DNA of 64,000 bases from Arcticibacter eurypsychrophilus (GCF_001730525.1 NZ_MDFN01000021.1:1-64000), one strand, 5' to 3'. Positions 46,195-57,075 are shown, counted from the stretch's first letter. Translations and numbers: made by a program. Notes: a model not told the origin generated them from the sequence alone.

Positions 46195-46854
46195 TCATAG
46201 TTTCCTGATGATCAATCTTCTGAAATCGATAGGTGAACCTTCGTATTGCAATAAGATCCTTCCTGAAAGAGAAGAAGATGCTATTCCTTCGTTTACTAAT
46301 TTTCCATTGAGATACTGGGAACATTTCCCTTTATATGATTTTATTACCAGTTGATTCCATTCACCCACTACCCGATCATTTTCGAATAAGCGGGGTATCA
46401 CTATACTTTTACCGGGTAGGTTACGTTGGCCCCTGACTTCTAGCGTTACACTGTCCAATAAAACAAAATCGCCTGTTGCCCCTTCCTTGATCTGATACTG
46501 AATACCTGCTGGCCAAAGTTTATCAGCTCTAACAGGAACCTGATACATCACTCCGCTATTCTTCTTCCCTTTCCCGCGTTGGTACTTTGGTTCCGTGTTC
46601 CATTTATAATCAAGTGTCAGCTCAAAATTGGAGTATGATTGCTTAGACATCAGATACCCGGGTCTTTCACCATTCATCCGGATCATACTATCAGTTACAT
46701 TAAAAATAGTGGAGGCATCCTCATGCTTCTCTCCTTCCACATAGGCATACCAGCCATCAAGTGTTGTGCCATTAAATAGTTTAGATTGTCGTACCGTGTT
46801 GCTGCATGAAGAAGCCAATATTATAATAAAGGCTGAAAAAATTAATTTTTTTAT
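46195..46854 (-). CDS. DUF1080 lipoprotein with unusual start codon
   Basis: Secreted LamG-like DUF1080 domain protein (3-keto-disaccharide hydrolase family): LFNGTTLDGWYAYVEG, then FELTLDYKW, NSGVMYQVPV and GIQYQIKEG. The reading frame upstream of the first TTG (46818) encodes KKLIFSAFIIILASSCSN, a textbook lipoprotein signal with Cys at about residue 17. That signal has no ATG: the frame begins TAA-ATA-AAA-AAA at 46857-46849. The start is therefore ATA (46854), or an ATG lost by mutation. Coordinates given here use the ATA, giving 219 residues. Starting at 46818 would remove most of the signal. Role may be sugar or glycoside metabolism at the cell surface. Confidence 0.7.
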   Translation of the reverse strand: MKKLIFSAFIIILASSCSNTVRQSKLFNGTTLDGWYAYVEGEKHEDASTIFNVTDSMIRMNGERPGYLMSKQSYSNFELTLDYKWNTEPKYQRGKGKKNSGVMYQVPVRADKLWPAGIQYQIKEGATGDFVLLDSVTLEVRGQRNLPGKSIVIPRLFENDRVVGEWNQLVIKSYKGKCSQYLNGKLVNEGIASSSLSGRILLQYEGSPIDFRRLIIRKL

Positions 46855-46932
46855 TTAGGAATTAATATGGACGCAAATTAAGGTTATTTTAACGATTTTC
46901 TTCATTGACTCTTGAACCTATTACCTTTATAT

Positions 46933-48840
46933 ATGGATTATTTTAAGAAGCTATTGTCTCTATTAAAAGTAGAACGTGAGGAAGACCGAATATCTTACAG
47001 CAAATTAACAGAATCCAGTTCAGTTGCCGAACGAAGGACTGCCGGTATCACCTGGTATCCCATTGCAATCAGAGGTACAGAACCTGGTCGGGGCGATTAT
47101 TTAACGGTTGAGATTGAGCGTACCACACATCAGGATCTTGCTCATCAGTTTCGCTTTGGTGCGTCAATCGCTCTTTTCTCCAACCATGATATTAAAAATG
47201 ATCAACTGGAAGGAACTGTTTCTCATCAAAATGGTAATAATCTAAAAATTACACTGTTCGCTGACGAATTACCTGATTGGTGTCGTGATGGAAAACTTGG
47301 CATTGATCTGCTTTTTGATGATAATAGTTATGAAGAAATGAAAAATGCCCTTAAATCAGCTTCCATGCTCATGTGGGAAGCAGAAAAAGGGCCATTAATA
47401 CAGATCTTAACCGGGAGTAAGACTCCTTCCTTTTATAATGAGGCCCCTTATCTCCATCCAACAGGTTTAAATATCTCGCAACAAGAAGCAGTGTTAAAAA
47501 TTACTACAGCCCAGGATTTAGCTATTGTTCATGGGCCACCGGGAACAGGTAAAACTACAACCTTGGTACAGGCTATAAAGGCGATGATCGGATTGGATAA
47601 AAAGCAAATCCTGGTAGTAGCTCCAAGCAATACGGCGGTAGATTTACTCAGTGAAAAACTAACCTCTGAGGGATTAAATGTACTAAGGATAGGTAATCCG
47701 GCAAGAGTATCAGACAAGTTGATGTCTTTGACTTTAGACAGTAAAATGGCGGAGCATACCTTAATGAAGGAGCTGAAGAAGCTTAAAAAGCAGGCAGCTG
47801 AATACAAAAACATGGCTCATAAGTACAAGCGTAACTTTGGTAAAGCCGAATCCGATCAGCGGAAAGCGCTTTTTGACGAGGCTCATAAGATCATGAAAGA
47901 GGTAGGCAAAATGGAGCAGTACATTATTGATGCGCTGGTGTCTTCTGCCCAGGTAATTACGGCTACATTGGTTGGGTCGAATCATTATACTATCCGGGAT
48001 GTAAAGTTTCATACCGTGGTTATTGATGAAGCTGGACAAGCTTTAGAACCTGCCTGCTGGATTCCTATATTAAAAGCACAAAAAGTTATTTTAGCTGGTG
48101 ATCATTTTCAGTTATCTCCCACCATTAAATCCCGGGAAGCTGCCAAAGAAGGCTTGAGTATGACTTTACTTGAAAAAAATGTAGCGTATCATCCAGATGC
48201 GGTGGTGTTATTAGAGGAGCAATACCGGATGAATAATGCCATTATGAATTACTCCTCGCAAGTGTTTTATCAAAATAAATTAAAAGCACATGTTTCCGTA
48301 GCAGATCATTTGTTATTTCAGGGAGACAAACCATTCACTTTTATTGATACTGCAGGCTGTGGTTTTGATGAGAAGCTTCAAGGTACAAGTTCTTCTAATC
48401 CTGAAGAAGCGGCCTTTTTATTTAGACATTTAGAGAAGCTCATTTCTGATTTGAATACGAAGTATACGATGGAGAACTTTCCTACAATTGCCGTTGTTTC
48501 TCCATACAAGGAACAAATCAGGTTACTAAACGAACAGCTGGTTCATTCCCCTGCAATGCAATTGGGTCTTGGTAAAATTTCTGTGAATACGATTGATAGT
48601 TTTCAGGGCCAGGAACGCGATATCGTTTATATCAGTATGACCAGAAGTAACAACGAAGGTGAAATCGGCTTTCTTTCTGATATCCGGCGTATGAATGTTG
48701 CCATGACAAGGGCACGTAAAAAACTCGTTATTATAGGTGACAGTGCTACTTTGGCCCGATTGCCTTTCTACGCTAATCTAATTACTTATGCCGGGCAGAT
48801 CAATGGATATCAGAGTGCATGGGAATTTGTTCAGGATTAA
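46933..48840 (+). CDS. SF1 DNA/RNA helicase, IGHMBP2/UPF1-like
   Basis: 635-residue superfamily 1 helicase. An N-terminal beta-barrel region (to about 170) is followed by Walker A GPPGTGKTTT near residue 200, the DEAG motif II (VVIDEAGQALEP near 365), motif III GDHFQLSPT, motif IV EEQYRMN, motif V TIDSFQGQERDIV and motif VI NVAMTRARKKLVIIGD. It resembles the IGHMBP2/UPF1 group. ATG 46933 follows a TTG at 46912 that was rejected. It is convergent with fabF, 12 bases apart. The nucleic-acid substrate is not evident. Confidence 0.92.
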   Translation: MDYFKKLLSLLKVEREEDRISYSKLTESSSVAERRTAGITWYPIAIRGTEPGRGDYLTVEIERTTHQDLAHQFRFGASIALFSNHDIKNDQLEGTVSHQNGNNLKITLFADELPDWCRDGKLGIDLLFDDNSYEEMKNALKSASMLMWEAEKGPLIQILTGSKTPSFYNEAPYLHPTGLNISQQEAVLKITTAQDLAIVHGPPGTGKTTTLVQAIKAMIGLDKKQILVVAPSNTAVDLLSEKLTSEGLNVLRIGNPARVSDKLMSLTLDSKMAEHTLMKELKKLKKQAAEYKNMAHKYKRNFGKAESDQRKALFDEAHKIMKEVGKMEQYIIDALVSSAQVITATLVGSNHYTIRDVKFHTVVIDEAGQALEPACWIPILKAQKVILAGDHFQLSPTIKSREAAKEGLSMTLLEKNVAYHPDAVVLLEEQYRMNNAIMNYSSQVFYQNKLKAHVSVADHLLFQGDKPFTFIDTAGCGFDEKLQGTSSSNPEEAAFLFRHLEKLISDLNTKYTMENFPTIAVVSPYKEQIRLLNEQLVHSPAMQLGLGKISVNTIDSFQGQERDIVYISMTRSNNEGEIGFLSDIRRMNVAMTRARKKLVIIGDSATLARLPFYANLITYAGQINGYQSAWEFVQD

Positions 48841-48852
48841 ACGATTAATTAT

Positions 48853-50103
48853 TTATGCCATTTTTTTAAAAACTACAATTCCATTATGACCGCCAAAACC
48901 AAATGTATTACTCATGGCTACATCAATATTTTTTTCTAAAGCATGATCTTTAACAATGTGGAAATCAGGAGATATGGCAGGATCAAGCGTGACTAAATTT
49001 ATTGTTGGAGGAATGATTGAATTACGTATACTCAAAACACTTGCAATAGCTTCAATTGCACCGGCCGCACCTAATAAATGACCCGTCATGGATTTAGTAG
49101 CACTAATATGTAAATGGTCTGTTTTACCATTAAAAAGCTTGGTCAGCGCTTTAAATTCACTAATATCACCTACCGGGGTAGAAGTAGCATGTGCATTTAC
49201 GTAATCAACAGATTCGGGAGCAATACCAGAATCTTCTAATGCAAAACGCATGGCCATAAAGGCACCTTCACCTTCAGGATGAGTTGCCGTCATATGAAAA
49301 GCATCTGCGGTCATTGCTGCACCTGCGACTTCTGCATAAATAAATGCATTTCTGGCTTTTGCATGTTCGTATTCCTCTAATATCAATGCTCCTGCACCTT
49401 CTCCCATTAAAAATCCGTCTCTATCAATGTCGAAAGGCCGGCAGGCAGTCTCAGGGTTTTCATTATGCACGGTCATTGCTTTCAAAGCACAAAATCCTCC
49501 AATAGATGCTTCAGTAATGGGTGCTTCGGATCCACCTGTTATAATCACCTTGGCCTTTCCCCAGCGGATATAATTTAATGCATCCATAATGGCTGTGTTG
49601 GAAGTGGAACAGGCAGAAACAGTCGTGTAATTGATGCCCATCAAGCCGTATTTAATCGAAATTAATCCGGCCGCCATATTAGAAATTAGTTTGGGTACAA
49701 AAAAAGGACTAAATCGTGGAACAAAGTTATTTGCTGCATACTCCTTCACCTGCTCTTCAAATGTAAGCATTCCACCCTGACCTGATCCCCATATCACACC
49801 TGTATCATAAGGATTCATGCTGGAAAAATCTAATCCTGATTCTGCAACTGCCTGCTCTACAGCTCCAAGGGCGTATTGAGTAAAAGGATCTGTTCTTTTG
49901 ATTTCGGATTTATCCATATATACAGTTGGATCGAAATTTTTCAGTTCACATGCTATTTGCGTCCTGAAAGCACTTGGATCGAATTTAGTAATGCGTCCAG
50001 CGCCACTTTTACCTTCAATGAGACTATTCCAAAAAGTTTTGACATCATTTCCAAGCGGAGTAATTGCGCCCATTCCTGTTATAACAACTCGTTTTATCTG
50101 CAT
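48853..50103 (-). CDS. fabF: 3-oxoacyl-ACP synthase II
   Basis: Condensing enzyme of type II fatty acid synthesis, extending acyl-ACP with malonyl-ACP in the cytoplasm. The 416 residues have the KAS II start RVVITGMGAITPLGND, the nucleophile Cys165 in TTVSACSTSNTAI, and the two catalytic His in NAHATSTPVGD and KSMTGHLLGAAGAIE. FabF-like sequences also occur in aryl polyene and polyketide clusters, but no acyl carrier protein or ketoreductase is nearby. The desaturase at 57.3 kb is a separate unit. Confidence 0.9.
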   Translation of the reverse strand: MQIKRVVITGMGAITPLGNDVKTFWNSLIEGKSGAGRITKFDPSAFRTQIACELKNFDPTVYMDKSEIKRTDPFTQYALGAVEQAVAESGLDFSSMNPYDTGVIWGSGQGGMLTFEEQVKEYAANNFVPRFSPFFVPKLISNMAAGLISIKYGLMGINYTTVSACSTSNTAIMDALNYIRWGKAKVIITGGSEAPITEASIGGFCALKAMTVHNENPETACRPFDIDRDGFLMGEGAGALILEEYEHAKARNAFIYAEVAGAAMTADAFHMTATHPEGEGAFMAMRFALEDSGIAPESVDYVNAHATSTPVGDISEFKALTKLFNGKTDHLHISATKSMTGHLLGAAGAIEAIASVLSIRNSIIPPTINLVTLDPAISPDFHIVKDHALEKNIDVAMSNTFGFGGHNGIVVFKKMA

Positions 50104-50228
50104 ACCTGTATTTATACCTCTGTGTTCGAAAGAAGGAGCAAATATACATAGACCCTATTAACATTTGCAAGGAATTGGTTAGAATGAATAGGCCCGGATG
50201 GGTTTGTCGTTCCAAATTTAGGTACTGA

Positions 50229-52667
50229 TTAAGGGAGGCTATTCCGGTTCGTACTCGTATCATCATTAGTAATGCCCCTTTGGTTTTTCTTTATACTACT
50301 TTTTAATTTACCAAACTTATAGTTAACCCGCACATTAAATCTTCTGTAAAAGACATCATAATAGTTACTCTGACTGAAATAATTTGAGGCACTGTAAAAG
50401 TCTATTTTTATAAATTTCCTAAAAGGGTTACTGGTTGATATAGAGATAGTAGCTTTTTTTTTCAATAAGCTTTTTGTCCCGCTTAATGAAGTATAAATAA
50501 AATAATTGTCTCTACCCTGAAGCATAACGTATCTGCTATCAAAGCCCAAATCGAATCCCATGCTATATCCTTTACCAAATTTATAGCTTGAGTTTCCAAA
50601 TATATTTCCTTGGAATCCATTGTTAGTATACAATTGGCCATCCGAGCTTCCTGTTAACCAAATATGTAAAAGCATGGCATTTACATTCATGCTTAACTTT
50701 TTTGTTACAGGGTAGTTGGCGTTTACTAAGACACCCAATCCTCTGTTTTTCCCAACGTTCAAGTAGGTAGATGATAAAACGGTATCCGCGTTGATACCAA
50801 TTACATTCTCAACTGTATTATTTGCAAATGAATAGGTTAAGCCAAAGGTTACGGTTCCTTTAGAAAAGTTGCTATAATTCAATTCAAGCGAATGGCTGAT
50901 AACCGGGCTTAAATCCGGATTGCCTGAACTAATGAACTTTGGATTTGATTTATCAACAAATGGATTCAATTGCCATATTCCGGGACGCTGAATTCTTTCT
51001 GTATAACCCGCATTGAAACTGTTTTTTTTATTCATTTTATATTGCAAGGAAATGGAAGGAATAAAGTCGGTATAACTTTGATCGGCATATCTTTCCACGG
51101 AAGTGACATCTGATTTTACTTCCGTACGCTCCAAGCGTAAACCAGCTTTGGCAACCCATTTTTTTAGATTAAATTGATAGGAGTTGTAAATACTATACAC
51201 ATTTTGCTGATAGTTAAATCTGTTGGTTTGAGCCGCATCGGTAATGTATTGACCATTTGTACTTAAACGATCATTTTGAAAGTCACTATAGTTATCCCTT
51301 AATATCGCCTTCACCCCCATTTCAATATTTATCTTTTTCAGGGGATGTACATAGTCCATTTGAATGGTCTGCTCATTAGTTCCCGAATTATTATATTGCC
51401 GGTAATCCGGATGGTTGTAATTGATTTGTTCGGCATACGCTCCCTCTATATTTTGCTTGCCTCCTGATGAATTGTATTTATACGATACAGTTAGCAGGCG
51501 ATCCTTATTTGTTTTAAAGCCAAGTTGATAATTTACTCCCAGATCTGTCGAGTGGTTATCATTATTCGTCTGATTTACTAAACGGAATAACTGATTTAAA
51601 GAATGATCTTCATTTAGCTGTGTAGACAGCTGATTATCGTTTTGATCATTACTGCCTTCCGAATGTTCAATAGTACCTGTTAATAAATTCAGACTGTCTA
51701 TTTCAAAACTTAATTCCGCACTTCCATACGTATTTTTATTGTCTGCTGTTCTTAATCCATCCTGCGTTAAAATCGATGAAACAGGATTACCGGTAGTATT
51801 TGTAGAACCAGTACCTGCAGTTTGCTTCCCTTGAACACTGTTGCCCATGTAGCCGGAAAACCCAAACTTCCCTTGCTTGACTGTACCATTCAGGTTAACT
51901 CCCGGGCCATTTACCGTATTATACCGAACACTCACATTTCCATTATAACCCTGATCAGCCGCTTTTTTAGTTATTATATTTATGATGCCGGATAAACCTT
52001 CAGCATCATATTTAGCTGGAGGAATGGTGATTACTTCAATTTTTACAATGTTACTGGCAGGCATTGATTTAAAAACATCCGATGGATTTTTAGCCACCAT
52101 AGCAGATGTCTTTCCATTAATCAGTATTCTGTAGTTGCCACTTCCCTTTAACTTAATATTATCCATACCGTCTACAGAAATCAGTGGAACCTTTCTTAAC
52201 ATATCAAGCGCATTAAGCGCTTCTTTTTCAGGATCAGAAGCCACATCATAACTTATCCGGTCTACTTCCTGTCGTACTAAGGGTTTTGAAACATTGACCA
52301 TCACTTCGTTTAGTTGACTGGAAGAAGGTGATAAATAAACTAATCCTAAATTTAATAGGGGTGTTTTGGTAGCAGGAATAGTCGCAATAGATATTATTTT
52401 TGTTTTGAAACCTACACAGGATATGGATACGGAAAAGGATTTAATTGGAAGCTGACTGATTAGAAAAGTACCATCCTCTTTTGTTAATACATTTTTTAAA
52501 GGTTTCAGTTTTTTATCTTCAAATAATGAAATTGTGGCATATTTAAGCGGAATATTTTTACTTGAATCAACTACACTTCCTTTAATTGTACCTGCATATT
52601 GTTGAATTTGTGAAAAGGTACTTTGCAATGAAAAGTAACAAATAATTAAAAATAATAGTTTGTTCAT
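50229..52667 (-). CDS. Outer-membrane beta-barrel receptor (TonB-like)
   Basis: 812-residue outer-membrane protein. A signal peptide ends near STFSQ (residue 20). Residues 25-110 are a carboxypeptidase-regulatory-like domain (GTIKGSVVDSSKNIPLKYATISLF). A plug-like region follows (EALNALDMLRKVPLISVDGMDNIKLKGSG, then SAMVAKNPSDVFKSMPASNIVKIEVI and GIINIITKK). The remainder is an OMP_b-brl_3-type barrel with strands ending in VNYKFGKLK, then a polar tail. No TonB box or SusD partner is obvious. Substrate unknown. It lies upstream of fabF with a 126-base gap. Confidence 0.88.
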   Translation of the reverse strand: MNKLLFLIICYFSLQSTFSQIQQYAGTIKGSVVDSSKNIPLKYATISLFEDKKLKPLKNVLTKEDGTFLISQLPIKSFSVSISCVGFKTKIISIATIPATKTPLLNLGLVYLSPSSSQLNEVMVNVSKPLVRQEVDRISYDVASDPEKEALNALDMLRKVPLISVDGMDNIKLKGSGNYRILINGKTSAMVAKNPSDVFKSMPASNIVKIEVITIPPAKYDAEGLSGIINIITKKAADQGYNGNVSVRYNTVNGPGVNLNGTVKQGKFGFSGYMGNSVQGKQTAGTGSTNTTGNPVSSILTQDGLRTADNKNTYGSAELSFEIDSLNLLTGTIEHSEGSNDQNDNQLSTQLNEDHSLNQLFRLVNQTNNDNHSTDLGVNYQLGFKTNKDRLLTVSYKYNSSGGKQNIEGAYAEQINYNHPDYRQYNNSGTNEQTIQMDYVHPLKKINIEMGVKAILRDNYSDFQNDRLSTNGQYITDAAQTNRFNYQQNVYSIYNSYQFNLKKWVAKAGLRLERTEVKSDVTSVERYADQSYTDFIPSISLQYKMNKKNSFNAGYTERIQRPGIWQLNPFVDKSNPKFISSGNPDLSPVISHSLELNYSNFSKGTVTFGLTYSFANNTVENVIGINADTVLSSTYLNVGKNRGLGVLVNANYPVTKKLSMNVNAMLLHIWLTGSSDGQLYTNNGFQGNIFGNSSYKFGKGYSMGFDLGFDSRYVMLQGRDNYFIYTSLSGTKSLLKKKATISISTSNPFRKFIKIDFYSASNYFSQSNYYDVFYRRFNVRVNYKFGKLKSSIKKNQRGITNDDTSTNRNSLP

Positions 52668-52876
52668 AATAGAGCCCAGGTAGTTTACTGCTTGCTTTTC
52701 TAGAAAAAAAGAGGGTGCTCTTATTTTTGAAAAGAAACGTGGGCACTAAAATAATTGTAATTGGTCAATTATTAGGTACTATTTCTGATTTATATCATGT
52801 TAAACCGGGAAACCAATAAATAAGTGCTCATAAAAGTAATTTAAAGGGGTTTTTAAATATAAACTTTAGATAAAAA

Positions 52877-53533
52877 TTATTTTCTATGCTTTAAAACCTT
52901 AGCTTCCATGTAAAAAATTATTTCTTCCGCTATATTCTTACTTTGATCTCCTACTCGCTCCAGCTTACGTATTATAGAATGAACGTTTAAAGCTTGTTCC
53001 ATTTTGGTGGGATATTTACTTATAAATGCGACTATATTATCATTGACGTCTCCATTAATGTCATCAAGGACCTCATCTTTTTTGAAGATACTTCTGGCTA
53101 GTTTGGTGTCTTCTCTTTCAAAGGAAAGAAGTACATCCCGCACGATATTATGCGCACCTTGATACATTTCAAGAAACTCAGTAGATTTTAATAATTCTGC
53201 ATCAAAGGGCTCCTTTTCACTGATGATATATTTGGCAATACTCTCCGCTATATCACCAATCCGCTCCAGGTTATTATTGATTTTTAAAGTCGCCAATACA
53301 AATCTTAAATCAATGGCTACCGGACTATACAGGGCAATTATGTTCTCACAATCCCTGTCAATTTTAAGTTCCATGGAATTGACCCTTTTTTCATTCGCCA
53401 CAACTTCCCTGGAGAAGTCCTTATCAAATGTTTTAAGGGAGTGATATGCTTTTTCCAGTTGGCTAATAACAAGTTCCCACATTTCTGTGGTATCTTTTTT
53501 TAATGACTTAAGTTCGGATTCTAAATGTGTCAT
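52877..53533 (-). CDS. phoU: Phosphate signalling protein PhoU
   Basis: 218-residue helical PhoU that links the Pst transporter to phosphate-responsive kinase signalling and limits phosphate uptake. Two PhoU repeats are visible: MWELVISQLEKAYHSLKTFDKDFSREVVANEKRVNSMELKID (about 15-58) and LKINNNLERIGDIAESIAKYI, echoed by RKLERVGDQSKNIAEEIIFY near the C-terminus, with metal-binding E..D..E patterns. It is the last gene of pstSCAB-phoU, 40 bases after pstB. No phoR/phoB pair is in the window. Confidence 0.95.
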   Translation of the reverse strand: MTHLESELKSLKKDTTEMWELVISQLEKAYHSLKTFDKDFSREVVANEKRVNSMELKIDRDCENIIALYSPVAIDLRFVLATLKINNNLERIGDIAESIAKYIISEKEPFDAELLKSTEFLEMYQGAHNIVRDVLLSFEREDTKLARSIFKKDEVLDDINGDVNDNIVAFISKYPTKMEQALNVHSIIRKLERVGDQSKNIAEEIIFYMEAKVLKHRK

Positions 53534-53573
53534 GATGTAATAGGTTTATATAGATGAGTCCAGGTTTTTTAAA

Positions 53574-54326
53574 TTACCCAAATCTTCCTGTTATATAGTT
53601 TTGTGTTGCATTCTTTGCCGGATTAGTGAAGATCTTATCTGTATTATCATACTCTATTAGTTCACCCAGGTAAAAGAAAGCAGTTTTATCACTGATACGG
53701 GCGGCTTGTTGCATGTTATGGGTCACAATCACGATCGTAAACTTACTTTTCAGCTCATATATCAATTCTTCAATTTTAGCTGTTGAAATAGGATCCAGAG
53801 CAGAAGCTGGCTCATCCATTAATAAAACAGATGGTTGTACTGCAATAGCACGGGCAATACAGAGTCTTTGTTGCTGACCACCAGATAAAGCCATGGCAGA
53901 TTTTTGAAGATTGTCTTTCACTTCATCCCATAAAGCCGCTTGTTTCAATGCATATTCAACCGTTTCTTCTAACACAGATTTAGATTTCTCTCCATTGATC
54001 CTTAATCCAAATGCAACATTTTCAAATATAGATTTAGGAAAAGGATTTGGTTTCTGAAATACCATTCCAATCTGTTTCCGGTAAGCATATACATCAATGA
54101 TATTTTTGTAGATATCTATATCATCAATCATCACTTCACCCTTTATGGTTACATCAGGAATAAGATCATTCATCCTGTTGAAACAACGTAGAAAGGTCGA
54201 TTTGCCACAACCGGATGGACCAATAAAAGCGGTTACTGTATTCGCTGTAATATTTATAGTAACATCTTTTAATGCCTGTTTTTTACCATAATACAAATTA
54301 AGGTCTTTCGCCTTTAATTTATACAT
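53574..54326 (-). CDS. pstB: Phosphate ABC transporter ATPase
   Basis: About 250-residue ATPase that powers PstAC. It begins [21 protein letters not shown] at ATG 54326; an earlier ATG at 54368 overlaps pstA and is less likely. Walker A is GPSGCGKST, the family FNRMNDLIP follows, Q-loop [14 protein letters not shown], signature [14 protein letters not shown], Walker [14 protein letters not shown], and switch His in [13 protein letters not shown]. These are characteristic of PstB. Confidence 0.95.
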   Translation of the reverse strand: MYKLKAKDLNLYYGKKQALKDVTINITANTVTAFIGPSGCGKSTFLRCFNRMNDLIPDVTIKGEVMIDDIDIYKNIIDVYAYRKQIGMVFQKPNPFPKSIFENVAFGLRINGEKSKSVLEETVEYALKQAALWDEVKDNLQKSAMALSGGQQQRLCIARAIAVQPSVLLMDEPASALDPISTAKIEELIYELKSKFTIVIVTHNMQQAARISDKTAFFYLGELIEYDNTDKIFTNPAKNATQNYITGRFG

Positions 54327-54343
54327 TCCGTACTGTAGCTTTG

Positions 54344-55204
54344 CTAAGCTGTCGTTTTTCTGTACCATCTATTTCTTAATACTACGGCTATGCCGTTTAA
54401 TAAAAATGTAAATACAAGTAATACAATAATACCTGCAGCTGCGTTATCAATAAAACCCTGTTGTGGCCGGGATGTCCAGTTAAATATTTGTATAGGCAAT
54501 GAAGTGTACTGATCCATAGGCCCTTCAGGAATAAATGGAACATACGCTAAAGCTCCAACCACAATTAAGGGAGCCGTTTCGCCAATTGCTCGCGAAATAG
54601 ATAAAATTACTCCCGTTAAGATTCCCCCAAAAGAGGCTGGCAATACCACTCTCCATATCGTTTGCAATTTAGTAGCCCCCAATCCGAATGCCGCTTCCCT
54701 CATCGTGTCAGGCACTGCTTTAATAGCTTCCCTTGTTGATACGATGATTACTGGCATAATCAATAAAGCTAAGGTCAATGCTCCTGACAAGATGCTGTTT
54801 CCAAAGCCGGCCATCCGCACAAATAACTCTAATCCAAGGATTCCATAAATAACAGAAGGTACTCCTGCTAAATTTGAGATGTTAATTTCAATGAATTTAG
54901 CCAGTCTATTCCGATTGCCATACTCCTGCAGATAAATCCCTGATAGTATGCCTATAGGCAATGCAATAATTAAGGTAATAAATAATAGACTAACCATACC
55001 CGCCAATGCGGTATAGATTCCTGACTGCTCAGGATGCCTGGATGGAAGATTAACAAAAAATGACCAGTTTATTCTGGAAAGACCTTTTATAAGGATATCA
55101 ATGATCAAGATTAAAAGAGTTAGTAGTGCCATACCGGTACAGGTAATGGCAAAGACCTTAAAGACTTTATCTTTCACATTGGCTGAAATTAGTTCTTTAT
55201 TCAT
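54344..55204 (-). CDS. pstA: Phosphate ABC transporter permease PstA
   Basis: 286-residue permease with six transmembrane helices. The EAA loop is [30 protein letters not shown] near residue 190, followed by [15 protein letters not shown], which is typical of PstA. It overlaps pstC by 8 bases at its start. With PstC it forms the channel that takes phosphate from PstS. Confidence 0.94.
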   Translation of the reverse strand: MNKELISANVKDKVFKVFAITCTGMALLTLLILIIDILIKGLSRINWSFFVNLPSRHPEQSGIYTALAGMVSLLFITLIIALPIGILSGIYLQEYGNRNRLAKFIEINISNLAGVPSVIYGILGLELFVRMAGFGNSILSGALTLALLIMPVIIVSTREAIKAVPDTMREAAFGLGATKLQTIWRVVLPASFGGILTGVILSISRAIGETAPLIVVGALAYVPFIPEGPMDQYTSLPIQIFNWTSRPQQGFIDNAAAGIIVLLVFTFLLNGIAVVLRNRWYRKTTA

Positions 55205-56084
55205 AACGTTGCTCGTATTTTTTTCTTATCCAAAAACTGATGTTATTGAGCAAAAAGGTAAACATAAAAAGTGTGATACCTGCTGCAAAAATTGTCCTGT
55301 ATTCCATTGAATCCTGGGGTACATCTCCCATACTGACCTGTACAATATAAGTTGTAATCGTTTCTACCGATTCTAAGGGGTTAAATGTAAGTTTAGGCTC
55401 TTGTCCCGCTGCTATAGCTACAATCATGGTCTCCCCCAATGCTCTGGAAATAGCCAGTATTACCGAAACAATAATTCCGGAGTTGGCAGCAGGAACGAGT
55501 ACACTGAACGCAGTTTGAAAACGGTTTGCACCCAACCCGTATGAGGCCTCTCTTAACGATTTGGGAACTGCCCGCAATGCATCTTCACTTAAGGAAGTAA
55601 TATAAGGGATGATCATCACGCCCATAACAATACCGGGCGACAAAGCATTAAATCCGGATAGACCTGGAATGAACTTTTGAAGCAAAGGGGTTACAAATTG
55701 CAGGGCAAAAAAACCATATATTACAGTAGGGATAGCGGCAAGGATTTCTAAAAGTGGCTTAACGACATAAGTGAACTTTTTCGAAGCATATTCATTCAAG
55801 TAAACGGCAATCGTAATACCCACCGGAACAGCGATAATGACAGCAATTGTCGTGGTTAGCAGAGTACCTGAAAGCAAGGATAAAATACCAAAATGCTTGT
55901 CTTCAAAAAGGGGTGTCCATTGTGTATCGGTAAGAAAGTCGAACAAAGATACCTCCTGAAAGAATTTAAAGGTGTCAATGGATAACACCAGAATGATACC
56001 TAAGGTCGTGATTACGGAAACCAGGCTGCATAACAGCATGACAAGTTCTATTACTTTTTCCGACTTGATTTTTATGCCCGACAT
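55197..56084 (-). CDS. pstC: Phosphate ABC transporter permease PstC
   Basis: 295-residue permease. The start MSGIKIKSEKVIELVMLL at 56084 is 1 base after the pstS stop; a longer frame from TTG at 56144 runs into pstS and is rejected. Six transmembrane helices are visible; the EAA loop is REASYGLGANRFQTAFSVLVPAANSGI, and SRALGETMIVAIAAGQ matches the PstC signature. The hydrophilic segment SLFDFLTDTQWTPLFEDKHFG near residue 45 is the expected periplasmic loop. Confidence 0.94.
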   Translation of the reverse strand: MSGIKIKSEKVIELVMLLCSLVSVITTLGIILVLSIDTFKFFQEVSLFDFLTDTQWTPLFEDKHFGILSLLSGTLLTTTIAVIIAVPVGITIAVYLNEYASKKFTYVVKPLLEILAAIPTVIYGFFALQFVTPLLQKFIPGLSGFNALSPGIVMGVMIIPYITSLSEDALRAVPKSLREASYGLGANRFQTAFSVLVPAANSGIIVSVILAISRALGETMIVAIAAGQEPKLTFNPLESVETITTYIVQVSMGDVPQDSMEYRTIFAAGITLFMFTFLLNNISFWIRKKYEQRYE

Positions 56085-56085
56085 T

Positions 56086-57075
56086 TTATTTTTTATCTGA
56101 TAATAGTTTAAACAGGTTAACGCCAACAGTAGACTTGTTTTCAAACATAGAGCCTGTCGTATGATTCAAGAACCTTTTAAAGGATAGTTGATACACTTCA
56201 GGAGGTAAGGGAACAGAGCCAATTTCTGTAGCTAAGGGAGCTGCATGCGCTAAATAAAATTTAATAAAATCTTTTACAAAAGGTTTAGAAGCGGACTTCA
56301 CATTGACATATATAAATTCAGGCCGGGATAAGGGCTGATAAGTCCCATCTTGAACTGTTTCTTCGCTCGGAAAGATGGCTTTAGCCTCTGGTGTCAATTT
56401 AACCGGCACCAATTTTAGCTTCTTTTTGTTTTCCATATAATAGGCAAGGCCAAAATAACCCATTCCATTCACATCAGACGATACACCCTGTACCAGGACA
56501 TTATCATCTTCACTGGCTGTATAATCTCCTCTCGATGCCTTTGCTTTACCATTTATAGCTTCAGTGAAATAATCATAAGTTCCGGAAGAAGTTCCAGCAC
56601 CATATAACTTCAGCGGTTTATCAGGCCATGAAGCCCGCACCTGTTTCCATGTATTGATTTTACCCTGGCTTTCCGGAGACCACATTGTTTTCAATTCAGC
56701 TACCGTAAAATAATCAACAAAGGTGTTTTTCGGACTTACCACGATAGCCATGCCATCGTAAGAAACAGGTATTTCTATAAATTCAATGCCATTTGTTCTG
56801 CTTATTTCTAATTCGCTTTTACTGATGGGACGAGAGGCATTGCTGATATCCGTTTCACCTCTTAAGAACTTTTTAAATCCTCCACCAGTTCCTGAAATTC
56901 CCACGGTAACCCTAATGTCTGGATCAACTTTTCTAAACTCCTCTGCTACAGCCTCAGTTAATGGATAAACAGTACTTGATCCATCAATATTAATTTTCCC
57001 TTTATATTCTTTAAAACATGAACACAAAAAGAGTGTACCTATTAATAAACAATATTCAAATCTAAACTTGTTCAT
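56086..57075 (-). CDS. pstS: Phosphate-binding lipoprotein PstS
   Basis: 329-residue substrate-binding protein. The start [20 protein letters not shown] at 57075 gives a lipobox with Cys about residue 19; upstream in-frame starts were rejected. Phosphate-binding motifs are [18 protein letters not shown] near residue 30, [25 protein letters not shown] near 62, and [16 protein letters not shown] near 155. It captures periplasmic phosphate. It is first in pstSCAB-phoU. A perfect TAnnTTTG element lies at 57119-57126. Confidence 0.95.
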   Translation of the reverse strand: MNKFRFEYCLLIGTLFLCSCFKEYKGKINIDGSSTVYPLTEAVAEEFRKVDPDIRVTVGISGTGGGFKKFLRGETDISNASRPISKSELEISRTNGIEFIEIPVSYDGMAIVVSPKNTFVDYFTVAELKTMWSPESQGKINTWKQVRASWPDKPLKLYGAGTSSGTYDYFTEAINGKAKASRGDYTASEDDNVLVQGVSSDVNGMGYFGLAYYMENKKKLKLVPVKLTPEAKAIFPSEETVQDGTYQPLSRPEFIYVNVKSASKPFVKDFIKFYLAHAAPLATEIGSVPLPPEVYQLSFKRFLNHTTGSMFENKSTVGVNLFKLLSDKK

